A DNA stretch of 64,000 nt, from positions 718,968-782,967 of the forward strand of contig JACTAT010000056.1 in the NCBI GenBank assembly GCA_014526335.1. Reading direction: 5' to 3'. Shown here in pieces: positions 1 through 13,101 of the stretch. Below the pieces are notes generated by a model, which did not search any database, was not told the DNA's origin, and worked only from the letters and a program-made list of their open reading frames with translations. Positions within the stretch are counted from its first letter, which is position 1. Each line of letters begins with the position of its first letter. This DNA comes from Chrysaora quinquecirrha (taxonomy: Eukaryota > Cnidaria > Scyphozoa > Semaeostomeae > Pelagiidae). The position numbers and the translations under genes were made by a program.

Positions 1-3000
1 ACCAGAACACAGCAGTACTATGGTGAGTCAGTTTCCAGAACTGTAATTCACGCTCTAGGTTTGAGGTTCAAGCCCAGTGAAAGGTATATGAGAACTAAAT
101 AAAAATTGTTCCAATCATCACTTTAAATTGCAGACCTCATGTGTTACATTCAAACATCTCCCGAGATTTTAGAATAATTGAACCAGGGATGCCGGAGCGA
201 TGGTAGGGCAAGGGGGGCAACTGGGAACGTAAGGGCAATCAAGACCGAAGGCGAGCAAAGCCAGCCAAAAACTGGGGGGTCTGGGGGTACTCATCCGGGA
301 AAATTTTTGCGGCCACCCCCTTAAGTTTGGCTTAAAATGCTATCAAAAATGTTTCAACGAATATTAATCATGTTCTTCTCAATATTTTTAGCATTTTCTC
401 CACATGTCCTCATTCCAAATTGCATAAGATCGCATATTGCTTCCCCCCCTCTCCGGCGTCCCTGAATTTAACCTAGATATGAGCCAAGCCTTGTGTTTCA
501 TATGAGGTTGTTCCAACAAACCATCATAAACAGCTTGCACACTCATCCACCCAAACCTTGGGATCAGCCCAACCATAGCTTTTCTTACCAATTTCTATTA
601 TCTGTAGATAAGCCCATTTATTGACTAACCAGTGTCCTTCCTCGAAAAGTCCAACCTTTTTCATATTTTTCTTATGTCACTTATGTATTTTTGAGAAATT
701 GTAATTGTTTCACAAATTTTTCCTTTGCTCTTCTTGCACTTTTCCCCATATATTAATAAGGCCTTATCTTGGATAAGCCCAGTCTAATCTTTTTAGAGCT
801 TCATCCGTTTCGTTTAGGGCATTATCACTATTCACCCAACAAAAAAGCTCTATTTTTGATCTGTCCTGCAGAATATGGACAGGCTTGCATTACACAAAGA
901 ATATTACAAGTATGAATAAAGCCCTGTTAGGGGGGTCTAAATATCCCATTTCCGCAACAATATGAATTGTGATTATGGTTTTGAGGGACTTAAGCCTTGG
1001 TGGGATGACTCAATTTTTCACTGGATCTTTCTTTTTGACATTTGATCTCAAAATCGAGCGAAAATCAAGCATGGATGGTACAAAACGATTCAATTTTTCC
1101 CTTTATTGTTTATTCAGTTTTCCTATCCATGTTGGCTTTTCTCTGCAACTTCCTAGGTGGACATTCGACTCACTCAACCAGATGTCCAAACAATTCAATT
1201 TTCAATCGACAACACCTTTCCCCCCCTTTTTTTCTGATCAAGACCAAACTTCATTCAAAATCACTCAATGCAATTTGAATTGCTCCACAAAGTGGCTAAA
1301 CGAGTAGATTTTTAACTCAATCTCTTGTCAAGTGAGAAATCAAGTCATTTGGCCAGGGCTTCAGCTTATGCACTTGTTAGTTGTTTGGACTCAAAAGTCT
1401 GCCTTCTCTTATATGCATATCATATGCACAAAACTATTAGTTATTGGTTGTTGAGTTTATCCAAATTTTTGTGCGGGTTTTTGAGCAACAACTTCCCAAG
1501 TGGGTTACCAAAATTACCCAACACCCCAGCCTCACCCAAGCTTGCCCCAGATGAGTTACTAGTTTTAGTACTCTTTGTCTTACTTGCTACTTTGGGGCCA
1601 TTTTCTCCAAAGTTTCTGAAGGATCTGCAACAAAAACTTGTTGGGATCTAGAAATCGCATCAGACCCACGAAAGAATCTTGCAAAGAACGCCGTCCCCGT
1701 GCCAATGCATAGAATGCCTTTGTTGCAAACTCGTGTCTTGGCGGGCAAAACACAACAATGCCCGGTCTAACACTGCACGTGACAGACAATGTGGGTAAAT
1801 TCTATTTTTAACTGTTTCTTTCGAAGCAAGAAAGACTAAAACTCAGAACCAGGAAGTTTTTAGGCAAAATTAAAATGAAGATGCAGACTTTGCTAAAGAT
1901 TTGATCTTTTGCCAACAAACCAGCATCACATGGAAATGTTGTTGTTGGCGAACTGTCAACAATAGAAAATTACGTCACTCTTTTGTTTAGGCCTAACGGC
2001 TGGAAAGAGTTTCTATACCTGAGCATGTCCAAGATGATTTATTTTCTGCAGTGAGTTGCTTGATAAATGCTGGCGAAACATCAACAGAAGATTCTAGATG
2101 GGAACACTCCATTTTTCTATTTATTTTCAATAAGATACGAAGGTCAATGTTCCATCTGGCAGTATCCCCACCTTTCAGTTTGCAAACTTCATCAAACTGA
2201 CAAGAATTAATTATGCTAATTATGCTAATATTTAATTATGCAACAATTCAAATTCATAATAATTATGCAAAGGCGATCGCGGGAAAAATGAAAACAAAAT
2301 GGCTGTCTGCTTGCACAGCTTACAGTGGTTTGAACTGCAATCTTTAAGGAAAAGGTAGAAAAATGCAGGTAATATCAAATCTATCATTTTCGATCGATTC
2401 AACAAGCCTTATTTCTACTTCTAAAAGAAGCATAAAATTTAGTTTATTTACAATATAATAAATGCCTATGCAAAATCTAGAAATTTAAATAGTCCAACTT
2501 CGAAATTAGGCCTATCTATATATAATATATATAGTCCAGGGTCCACAGCAGACCTGTAATTGTTATTTGGCATTGAATGTGCTGTATATCAATTGAGATA
2601 TCTAGTATGTTCTGTACATAGGACCAATCTAAAATAGCCTAATTTTTCATCAAATTGTTACAAAGAAACTATAGATCTATAATCTATGTAGCATAATAAA
2701 ACTAAATGTAAAATTTGCTGCTAGTGCTAGGCAAACGTAAACAAAGAGATGGCATTGCCTTTCCTCTTTTCTATCATGACGCTTTCTCTGAAAACGATTG
2801 CCCACTTCCAAGCCTGTCCACTACCTAGTTGGCCAACCCTTATGGACAAGTCAGGCATCAGCCATTCGCAATATCGGTCCACAATGTTATTTACCGGTTA
2901 TCTTGTTCCGTGTTTGGATATTGGGGGCTGATACCCCTGAATTGCCACTCAAACAACGTACATGCACAATTACGTGTACAATTTATTATACTTTAGTGTG

Positions 3001-3847
3001 CCAATTTGGTATATGCTAACACATGATGGGCCAACTTGTCTAATACATGGAGGGTTGACTTTATAGTGGGCTTGACTTGTTCTGTTAGGGTCATACTTAA
3101 GTATACATTCCAACTGGAGCCTGCCTGTTAAGGGCTTTTGGGATCTGTCTACCCTGGCTTTTTGGAGTCATTTCACTTCTGGCCCCCTAAAAATGATTCT
3201 GCTGCTCTGGAATCTAGCATTGAATTTTTTCTCCTTTGCATCTCAAGATTTTAGCATTCTCCCCATACTCAGAAAGTTACGCAATCACAGGTGCATATTT
3301 TGGCGCATATGTGTTCTCTTGCCAAAGAGTGCTGTTTATTGCATGCCTTGATTCATACTTTGCAAATGGAAGTTAAAACACGTTAGCATTTATGTCCACA
3401 AGGCTGTAAGATCCCAATTATCCTCATTACCTATTCGTGGAAGTCCTTTTATTATTATTGATGTTATGCTGTTACATTGACGGGCCCCAACACTCGTTTT
3501 CAATAGGTCATAAAGGAGGCCCTGAGAATGTTTAAATAATCATGAATCATCACATCATTTGAAGTCATCATTCATCTTTCCAGCTAATGTTCTTCATTCT
3601 GATACTATTTTCTTTTGCCTTCTTTTGAGTTTTTGTTCTTCTGATCATTCTTATTAGTTGTTGTCTTTTTGTATGACAAGTACATCAGAGAAATAAGCAG
3701 CATACTTGAGTTAAATGGTGGTCGTATATGACTGCTGACAGGTCTTCAAAAATTGGCTCCTAGAAAGATTAATCTTCTCCACTCTCTTCAAAATGGAATG
3801 TTGTTAAACTTATTCAATCAGCAACTTGAATTAAAAAAGATTTCTTA
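1..3847. other. No gene recognised; AT-rich intergenic sequence
   Basis: Open frames here are short, have no recognisable domain and do not join through plausible splice sites. The stretch includes an AT-dinucleotide patch near 2515-2530. A minus-strand AATAAA-type signal (TTTATT on the plus strand near 3449-3456) could serve the Gln-rich gene that ends at 3848. I see no other supported feature. Confidence 0.5.
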
Positions 3848-6800
3848 TTATGTCCGTTTGAATCGTGCAAAATCACCTTTATTCAACCCTGTTTTTGATG
3901 ACATTTGAGTCCATTTTCTTTTCCGTTTCAGTTCAGTTAAGCGACTATCCAAATGATTTTTACGCAGTTCTTGTATTTCCTTATCAGAAATGGGCATCTT
4001 CTAAAATGTGGTATATTGCTTTTTGATACAAGATCAGAATCAATCGTGCTGGTTGGAGGAATCATTGATTTGCGTTTATCCCAATCATCAGGCTTTTTGT
4101 GATCTTGTGAGTTTTCTTTCAGGAAATTTGAAAGCATTTTGATGATTGTGCTATTCTTGCCTTTTCTTCTTGTTGCTTTTTCAACATCTCAGCTTTTGCC
4201 TGTGCAAAGTTGTTTTATTTCTCTGATCATTTGTTTGAAGTTTCCACTGCTTTGTTGATTTTGGTTTCCTGCTTGTTGACGTTGGTCATTAGCCTGTTTT
4301 CTGCCCATGTTTGCATTCACTTTGTCTGAATTTAGCTTTACAGGAAGATAATTATGATTTAGACGGTCAGCTATAGGGGCTTTGTCTGTCTGTGCATTAG
4401 CTGCAGTTTTCGATGCGATTGCATATGATTGCGGTTGTCTTATGGGGGAGATGGTTGCGGAAATCCCAACCACTTCACTACCTTTTCCTGTTTCTACTTT
4501 TCTAGTTGGCATACTTCTGTATTGTAATGCACTTATTGGCATTTTCATTTGATTTGATGGATTGTTGCTCCCACTTGTACCTTGTAAAGCTCTCATTATT
4601 TGGATCTGTTTTTCATAGCCTTGGCGCAAGGGTGTCAGCTCAACCAATGACGGCTTTCTGAATGGTTCCAAACGGTACTTCACGTTTTGCTTGTTATTTT
4701 CCATTAATTTATCACCTACAGGCTGGATCTTATTCATCAATGAGTTATCTTTAAGAGGCTTGATGTTATTTTGTACGTTTTTCCATCTTTATTTTCTTCA
4801 CTTGTTGTCTCCATTCGCACTGGTACTAATCTCAACTTTGGTCCGATTTCAAACGGTTTCTTCAAGTACCTGTATGGTATCTTTATTGGCCCAAATTTGA
4901 TCACAGGTTGCTGTTTTTTCGATGGAATCTGCACAGACTGAATTTTACGTGGTAACAAATTTCTATGCGAGGGATCTAATGGCTTGTTATCTGCTGAAAT
5001 TCTCTGATTTTGATGCAGTTGGTCTTGAGATGCTCTGGTAATAGCAGCAGCCCCGTTATGATTACCGAGAGATCTACCTCTCTGGACTTCCTGTATTGGC
5101 TTCAATGGTAGTTTGTACTGCAGTGGATTATTCTGGTGGTTAGGTGTTGTGTCAATGTATTTTGCAATCATCTGCGGAATTACTTGTGGTTTTTTAGCAA
5201 CGGCTTTTGCTGCTTGCTAACCAAACTTGAGAAAAACTTCAATTGTTCTCGCATTTTAGCTTGCTTGTCAATCTGCGCAGAGGATTGGCTTCCAGGTAAT
5301 TTCTGAGCATCTGGGATGATTCCTTTTTGCCCAGCTGTGTCTGATGGTGATTTTTCAAGCAATAAATGTGCCATGAACGACTGTTTACTCGTCGACCCAT
5401 TTCCACCGTTCTCTATCAATGGTCCTTTCGGACTGCTTGTCATTTGCATTATTGGCTGACCTGGCTTCACTGGCTGAACTAAATTTTGACGCCCCGCAGT
5501 CATGAGTGCCTTAGTTACTGTTTCAAGACTTCCTGTTTTTCCCGGGTATATTCTAACATGAATCGAATCTGGGAAAGGAGACGAAGCTTTGTTAACAAGT
5601 TGTTCATTATTTCCCGGAGACAGCTGCCTTAAGGGATTCCCAGCTGCCTCTGGAACATTTTGATATTGCTGGCTGAAATGGTTATTTGTCATTCCTTTCA
5701 ACTTTTGGTATATCTCGTTCCAGTTTGAGCTCTGAGGATTTTTACTTGCTTCTGTATTGAAACCAGTGTTTACTTGCTTTGAAGAATCACTTGTAAGAAT
5801 CGGTTGTTTGTAGTTTTGTCCAAGAGAATTAGATGTTTGGTGTTGCTCAGTCTTTATAAACGGCTGATATGTTTGTTGTTGACGAGCATTTGGCACGAAC
5901 GATAGGTAATTCTGTTTTTGATCGTTTTGTGCAGCAGGTTGGTAGTTCTGTTGTTGACTTTCTTGCACCGCTGATTGGTACTTTTGTTGCTGGGCAAGTT
6001 GCACAGAAGATTGGAATTGTTGTTGCTTGACATTTTGTGCCGAAGGTTGGTACTGCTGCTGTTTATCATTTTTATCAACATTCTGGAACCTTTGTTGCTG
6101 GAAATTTGGTGCATATGACTGTGGCTTTTGATCCTGTGCCTTCAGCATCAATGCTTGCTTACTTTGTTGTTGGCTATTTGATGCGGAAGATTGGTACTTT
6201 TGTTGTTTGTCGTTTGGTGCAGCAGTCTTGATATTTTGTTGTTGCAAATTTGGCGCAAACGATTTGGATTTTAATCCCTGTGTCTGTAGCATTAACTTTT
6301 GGTAAATTTGTTGTTGATTGTTTGCTGCAGAGGATTGTTGACTTTTCTGCTGAATATTCGGTGCAGATGATAGTTGCTTCTGTTGTTGAGAACTAAGTGC
6401 GGAAGCAAGGCTTGCCTGGTGGTTTGCGTTCGGGGCAAGTAATTGGCCCTTCTGTGCTAAGGATTGATATTTCTGTCGCTGACTATTTTCCACAATCGGT
6501 GTATTCTGATGCTGACCAAGTTTACCTAACATTTGGGGATTTGTCTGCTCGTTGTTGACAAATCCTTTTCCTTGACTAACAAGAGTTTTGTGGGTATTCA
6601 CGGGATCATTTGCTTTAATATCATCAGCTTCTGTTGCTCTTATCTCGTTTTCTTCTGAGCTAATTTTCTCTGTTTCTCCTACGTTTCTGTGTGATTCAGC
6701 ATCTTCGATAATTTCGCTTGGCTTCCTGTTTAGATAATTCACAAACATATTATCGTAGATATTCTTTAGAACTGTAGCAAGGGACACATTGAAAGGCAGT

Positions 6801-8286
6801 TTCATTGATACGATCTTATCTCTCGATCGCCCACGTGTAGAATTATCTTTGGCATTGTTTGGAAACTGTGTTGTTAACTCAATGTATTTTTGGTGATTTC
6901 TTGGTACTTTTAGATACACCATTGGGTTTTGTGGCGAATCCTGCTCGAATGAAGGTGGCACTTTGTAATTTCTATTCATTGGCGCTATATATCTTGATAT
7001 TGGAGGATGTTGCGAAGACAAAGCAACGTTGCTTTGATAGGACGCTGCTGGTTCACTGTTCATCGATGTGCCTTTAGAACGTCCCTGTACGCTGCCTTCC
7101 TTTGCGCTTTCCCCAGCAAATGTATCCAGTGGTCCTTTTATTCTCATGATATAGTTACCACCCTCGGGTGGGATAACTTTGATCTTTAGTCCAAATGGCC
7201 ATGGATGCAGCCTGTCATCTTGCATCTGAGACGAGCCAATGAATGGATTTATTCTTACTGCTGGAAGTGTTTTCCCGGAAATTGTCTTGACGGAAGTGAG
7301 TTTCCAGGAAGTAGATTTGGCTGGAGTGATTTTACCGGAAATGAATTGGACGGAAGTGATTTTGACGGAAGCTGCTTTTCTTTGTTACCTTCGATTTGGA
7401 TTTTGATCCATGAGCTTTGCCTTTTGTTGGTTTCAGACCTTTGTTGAATGTAAATGGGTGGGGTGTAGGCCATGGTCGAACTGATTGTACAGTAGGCTTT
7501 TTAGAGGTTTGGTCGCAGTCAGGGTTGCAGTATTCTCATGCAATGCATAATTTTGCATATAATAAGCGGGTTGATATTGTGCAACAGCTGGTTGTGATAT
7601 TTGAGTTCCATATTGTGCAACAGGTAATTCTGCCGGCTTTTGACTCGCCGGGCCGGGTTGCTGAACATTATTTTTATCTGCGCTGGATCCAAATGCCGAC
7701 CAGCTACCTGCTGTATTTGATCCGAATGCGGACCAGTTTTCTCCTGTATTTGACCCGGAAGCAAGAACATTGCTTGCTGTATTTGGTTCGAGTACCGGCA
7801 TATTCACTGTAACAGGCTGGCCTTGCTGATAAAACTGATTCTGCTGGGTCAAACTACCAGTGTTGTCCTTCTGAGCATAGTCTTGGAAACTCTCTTTCTG
7901 ATATGGGAAAACCGGGTTTGTCTGGTACTGTGCGCTGCTCCAAGGGTTTTGCTGTCGATTAGCTTGCGACATATAATCATACGGTGCTGGTAAATGCTCC
8001 AGTGGATTCATAGATTCCTGTAGTGACGGGTATTGTTGAAAGAGATTTTGTATTATCTGCGACTCTTGTTGCTGCGAGGCCTGTTGAGGAGCTCCTTGTG
8101 TTGGCTGTGGAATAGCCGTTGCTGCTGTTGTTGTTTCGTCTCTTTGTTTGATCTGATCAATGGGTATATTCGCAATGGATGGTGCGGTTGTCTTGTCTTT
8201 GCTTAGCAATGTTTCAAGCATGTTGACCCAATTTCGCATGTCATTACTTAGCTCTGCCATGCTTTCGTTAGCGTTGTTTCGATAAT
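3848..8286 (-). CDS. Giant Gln/Asn-rich repeat protein, main exon, interrupted by about seven single-base frame breaks
   Basis: I do not recognise the family. The exon starts after a strong minus-strand acceptor (pyrimidine tract then CATAG, exon base 8286) and needs one base from an upstream exon I did not find. Reading through the breaks gives about 1479 residues to the stop at 3848-3850. The N-terminal third is Gln/Pro/Ser-rich. A patch around 7230-7370 has 10-residue repeats of the type ITSVQFISGK. The middle (about 5850-6480) is a tandem array of roughly 13-residue units with a QQQKYQSSAQN core, prion-like in composition. The C-terminal third is basic and ends in a charged helix-like segment. 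Apparent indels lie at plus positions 7440-7442, 7376-7379, 5190-5195, 4778-4782, 4206-4208, 4137-4140 and 3999-4000. Five are fixed by adding one coding-strand A, one by removing an A and one by removing a T. Each correction restores a frame of the same composition. A structural, extracellular or phase-separating role is only a guess. It could also be a decaying gene. Confidence 0.72.
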
Positions 8287-8343
8287 CTATGAAAAAAGTG
8301 AAGCTGAGATTACCAATGTTTAGTCTTATTTCCACAATCTTAA

Positions 8344-8616
8344 GGCCTGGCTAGACTAACAGACAGGTTATCACGTTATCACGCATGACATGTCCCTTCG
8401 ATGTCTCCCAGTTTAGCCACCTGGGAAAATTTGTAGCGCGCGACAACATTTGTAGCGACAAACACGCAAATGTTTCTGGGAGATAGCAGATAAACATTCC
8501 TTGTGTCCACGACTTTGGGGAAATGTTGCTCACTTGTCACTCACATGTTTAGCCACACTGGCAGATACGTCGAATACAGTATCACCCGCGACATGTCTGC
8601 TAGTTTAGCCACGAAA
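8344..8616. mobile_element. Short inverted-repeat element, family A, copy 1
   Basis: About 270 bp bounded by inverted CCTGGCTAGACTA- and TAGTTTAGCCA-type ends, with internal GCGCGACA and TTTCTGGGAGA motifs. Diverged copies occur at 53868-54107 (opposite orientation) and 60246-60517. No transposase is encoded, so this is a MITE-like element. It lies just upstream of the Gln-rich exon and may sit in that gene's first intron. Confidence 0.7.
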
Positions 8617-8939
8617 GGCCGACAGGATCGAAGTTTTTCAAATTTCGAGATGTCGACCTTTTTATGCTAGAATCCTATGAAGCATCTAAGATGCAAAGCT
8701 CCCTGTCCTGGCCCTTGCTTTGCTGATTCTTTAGCGTGCAAGGTTCCCGATTTTATTATAAGGGAACCTTGAAACATTTGACCGTTAAAAGTGACTTCGG
8801 CTGCAACTAGGCCTTACCAAATCGTCAACTTTAAAGGAGGAGACGTTGTAATTTAGCGTTTGCTTTTAATATTTTGCGTCCTTCGTTTATAGTTTCGCAC
8901 ACAAATTAGTAGTTTCAATTCGCTGTTCGTCTTACACTC

Positions 8940-9136
8940 AAGATATGAACGTCGGAAGCAGACCAAAACTAATGACTAAAGCGATAATTTGATTAGCATC
9001 CTGCGCGCTGATTGGTGTTCAAAACACATATGCAAATCTAGCTTCACTTTTCTATTGGTGCATTTCGAACCGTATCTGGGTATAAGTAGCCCTTTAGTCA
9101 TTTGTTTCGGTCTGTTCCTGACGTTCATACTCTGAG
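8940..9136. mobile_element. Short inverted-repeat element, family B, copy 1
   Basis: About 200 bp with inverted arms: CAGACCAAAACTAATGACTA on the left and a diverged reverse complement near 9092-9114. Related sequence recurs at 39785-39880, 56060-56330 and 59129-59400. The 27-bp minisatellite begins directly at its right edge. Confidence 0.6.
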
Positions 9137-9142
9137 CCTTAC

Positions 9143-11905
9143 CTGATGTAAGGACTTGGAACCTACTGACTGGTGTAAGGACCTGGAACCCACTGCCTGA
9201 TGTCAGGATCTGGAACCCACTGCCTGATTTAAGGACCTGGAACTCACTGCCTGACGTAAGGACCTGGAACTCACTGCCTGATGTAAGGACCTGGAACCCA
9301 CTGCCTGATCTGAGGACCTGGAACCCACTGCCTGATCTGAGGACCTGGAACCCAACAACTGACGTAAGGACCTGGAACCCACTGCCTGATCTGAGGACCT
9401 GGAACCCACTGCCTGATCTGAGGACCTGGAACCCACTGCCTGATGTAAGGACCTGGAACCCACTGCCTGATGTGAGGACCTGGAACCCACTGCCCGACGT
9501 AAGGACTTGGAACTCACTGCCTTGTGTAACGACCTGGAACCCACTGCCTGATGTCTGGATCTGGAACCCACTGCCTGATGTAAGGACCTGGAACCCACTG
9601 CCTGATGTAAGGACCTGGAACCCACTGCCTGATCTGAGGACCTGGAACCCACTGCCTGATGTGAGGACCTGGAACCCACTGCCTGATGTGAGGACCTGGA
9701 ACCCACTGCCTGATGTAAGGACCTGGAACCCACTGCCTGACGTAAGGACCTGGAACTCACTGCCTGGTGTAACGACCTGGAACCCACTGCCTGATGTAAG
9801 GACCTGGAACCCACTGCCTGATGTAAGGACCTGGAACCCACTGCCTGATGTAAGGACCTGGAACCCACTGCCTGATCTGAGGACCTGGAACCCACTGCCT
9901 GATCTGAGGACCTGGAACCCACTGCCTGATCTGAGGACCTGGAACCCACTGCCTGATGTGAGGACCTGGAACCCACTGCCCGACGTAAGGACTTGGAACT
10001 CACTGCCTGATGTCTGGATCTGGAACCCACTGCCTGATGTAACGACCTGGAACCCACTGCCTGATGTCTGGATCTGGAACCCACTGCCTGATGTAAGGAC
10101 CTGGAACCCACTGCCTGATGTAAGGACCTGGAACCCACTGCCTGATGTAAGGACCTGGAACCCACTGCCTGATGTAAGGACCTGGAACCCACTGCCTGAT
10201 GTCAGGATCTGGAACCCACTGCCTGATGTAAGGACCTGGAACCCACTGCCTGATGTAAGGACCTGGAACCCACTGCCTGATGTAAGGACCTGGAACCCAC
10301 TGCCTGATGTAAGGACCTGGAACCCACTGCCTGATGTAAGGACCTGGAACCCACTGCCTGGTGTAAGGACCTGGAACCCACTGCCTGATGTAAGGACCTG
10401 GAACTCACTGCCTGACGTAATGATCTGGAACCCACTGCCTGACGTAAGGACCTGGAACCCACTGCCTGGTGTAACGACCTGGAACCCACTGCCTGATGTC
10501 AGGACCTGGAACTAACTGACTGCTGTAACGACCTGGAACCCACTGCCTGATGTAAGGACCTGGAACCCACTGCCTGGTGTAACGACCTGGAACCCACTGC
10601 CTGATGTCAGGACCTGGAACTAACACTGACCTGACTGATGTAAGGACCTGGAACTCACTGCCTGACGTAATGATCTGGAACCCACTGCCTGGTGTAACGA
10701 CCTGGAAAACACTGCCTTTTATCTGGATCTGGAACTCACTGCCTGGTGTAACGACCTGGAACCCACTGCCTGATGTCAGGATCTGGAACCCACTGCCTGG
10801 TGTAATGACCTGGAAAACACTGCCTGATGTCAGGATCTGGAACCCACTGCCTGGTGTAACGACCTGGAACCCACTGCCTGATGTCAGGATCTGGAACCCA
10901 CTGCCTGGTGTAACGACCTGGAACCCACTGCCTGACGTAAGGACCTGGAACTCACTGCCTGATGTAAGGACCTGGGACTCACTGCCTGACGTAAGGACCT
11001 GGAACCCACTGCCTGGTGTAACGACCTGGAACCCACTTCCTGATGTCAGGATCTGGAACCCACTGCCTGACGTAATGATCTGGAACCCACTGCCTGGTGT
11101 AAGGACCTGGGACTCACTACCTGATGTCAGGATCTGGAACTCACTGCCTGACGTAATGATCTGGAACCCACTGCCTGGTGTAACGACCTGGAAAACACTG
11201 CCTGATGTCAGGATCTGGAACTCACTGCCTGATGTAAGGACCTGGGACTCACTGCCTGACGTAAGGACCTGGAACCCACTGCCTGGTGTAAAGACCTGGA
11301 AAACACTGCCTGATGTCAGGATCTGGAACCCACTGCCTGGTGTAACGACCTGGAACCCACTGCCTGACGTAAGGGCCTGGAACTCACTGCCTGATGTAAG
11401 GACCTGGAACTCACTGCCTGATGTAAGGACCTGGAACCCACTGCCTGGTGTAACGACCTGCAACCCACTTCCTGATGTCAGGATCTTGAACCCACTGCCT
11501 GGTGTAACGATCTGGAACCCACTTACTGATGTAAGGACCTGGAACTCACTGCCTGATGTAAGGACCTGGAACTCACTGCCTGACGTAAGGACTTGGAATC
11601 CACTGCCTGGTGTAACGACCTGGAATCCATTGCCCGATGTAAGGACCTTGAATCAAATGCCTGATTTATGGACCTGGAACCAACTGCCTGATTTATGGAC
11701 CTGGAACCCCCTGCCTGATGTAAGGATCCGGAACCCGCTGCCTGATGTACGGACCTGAAACCCACTGCCTGATGTAAGGACCTGGAACCCACTGCCTGAT
11801 TTATGGACCTGGAACCCCCTGCCTGATGTAAGGATCCGGAGCCTGCTGCCTGATGTACGGACCCGAAACCCACTGCCTTATGTAAGAACCTTGAACCCAA
11901 TACCT
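9143..11905. repeat. 27-bp minisatellite, about 100 units
   Basis: Head-to-tail units of 27 bp, with core GTAAGGACCTGGAACCCACT followed by GCCTGAT. Main variants carry GTAACGACC, GTCAGGATC, CTGAGGACC or GTAATGATC. The right edge from about 11640 is the most diverged. Because 27 is divisible by three and the unit lacks stops in several frames, long frames run on both strands, for example (DVRTWNPLP)n on plus and (GSRSLHQAV)n or (GFQVLTSGS)n on minus. I see no flanking coding exon or start context and treat these as repeat-driven frames rather than genes. Confidence 0.9.
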
Positions 11906-12187
11906 TTCAGAATCGAAATTCCAGTAAAAAAAACTCATTTATGCTCCTATTTCTACATCCATCAAATGATAACTATTATGATAAAAGGGTAATAAAGATT
12001 AAATATGTCCATATGTCCAATAACTTAAACTCATTGCTATTTACAAACATATTAGATACAGAAGAGGAACAGCTCTTATTCTTACAATCCTTAGTTTTTC
12101 AGGACTCAAAATATGAACGAAAATGACGAGAGGGTTTATCAATGGGCATTGCTCATAAGAAAACAAACTTCAGGCGTGTTTTAGAGG

Positions 12188-12634
12188 TCCTGGATTGAGG
12201 CCCCTGCCAATGGATCAAACATAGTTTGTCAAACATTTGAATTTGCTTATCATGTAACGTTTGACCGTTTGACCACGTCACGAAACATTGTTTAACAAGC
12301 ATAACTGAGCTTTTAGGGTTTTAAGGTTTTTTCAAAGTTCAACAACAGTTTTGGTATGACGCAAGCAAAAATGTTTGACAAGCATTGTTTTACGACACGG
12401 GCAAACGGTAACGCAATCCTTCTTTTCACACGATAAAACATTTTGACAATCAAATTTCAAATAGTTGATAAACAATGTCTGACAAACAAATAATTTGGCA
12501 CAGCAAACTGTCTGACAAACAGCAAAACATTTTTTTGACAAGCAAAACCAAACTGTCAAACATTTTGTTTAACAAACAAATTTCAGATGTTTGAAAAAGT
12601 GTTTGATCGTTTGGCTGGACCCTTAGAGCGAAAG
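12188..12634. mobile_element. Inverted-repeat element, family C, copy 1
   Basis: Left end contains a CCAATGGATCAAACAT-type arm and right end GTTTGATCGTTTGGC. The interior is rich in short inverted TTTGTCAAACA/TGTTTGACAAA motifs. Other copies lie at 40131-40648 and 46513-47157, and a relative at 47411-47775. No protein is encoded, so it is non-autonomous. Confidence 0.6.
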
Positions 12635-13101
12635 ATAATGTAAACCTTGTAACCCTGTGTAAAGTTATCTGTCCCTTAAAAACTATTTCCAGTAGAGAGA
12701 ATAAGGTTGTTTGTTTTAAGTTGGACCAGATTAACCATATATCTTTGTTCATATTCTGTGCATGCAAATATACGTTTAGAGATACTCCGTCAATAGCGTT
12801 ATTAAGGATTGTCATGGTCACAAGCTCTATACAACATGCAGGAGTTAAAACAGTCTTAAGTTGTTCTGTATGGGTTTCTATATTGAGTCCATTTCTCTAC
12901 AGTCAGAGTTAGTGACAAGTAATTGCTTTCGTTCGGCTGTTGCTTGTAGTACTAAATCGATAGACATGATACGTCAGTATTTTGTATACCCATAGGGCCT
13001 CTGCAGTTCGTCAATGAATACGAGTATTCATTACAAATATTCGTTACAATCAGCTTTCGCTGCAACATGTTACTAGTAATCAGCATTAGATCTAATATAG
13101 A

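Noticed and set aside
2280..2350. First exon of a gene (MAVCLHSLQWFELQSL) after GCGATCGCG
   Set aside because: Has a donor-like site, but no downstream exon was found and the reading is unremarkable.
9472..11758. Long plus and minus frames over the 27-bp minisatellite as protein genes
   Set aside because: They arise because the unit is nine codons long and free of stops. No start context, splice sites or unique flanking coding sequence was found.
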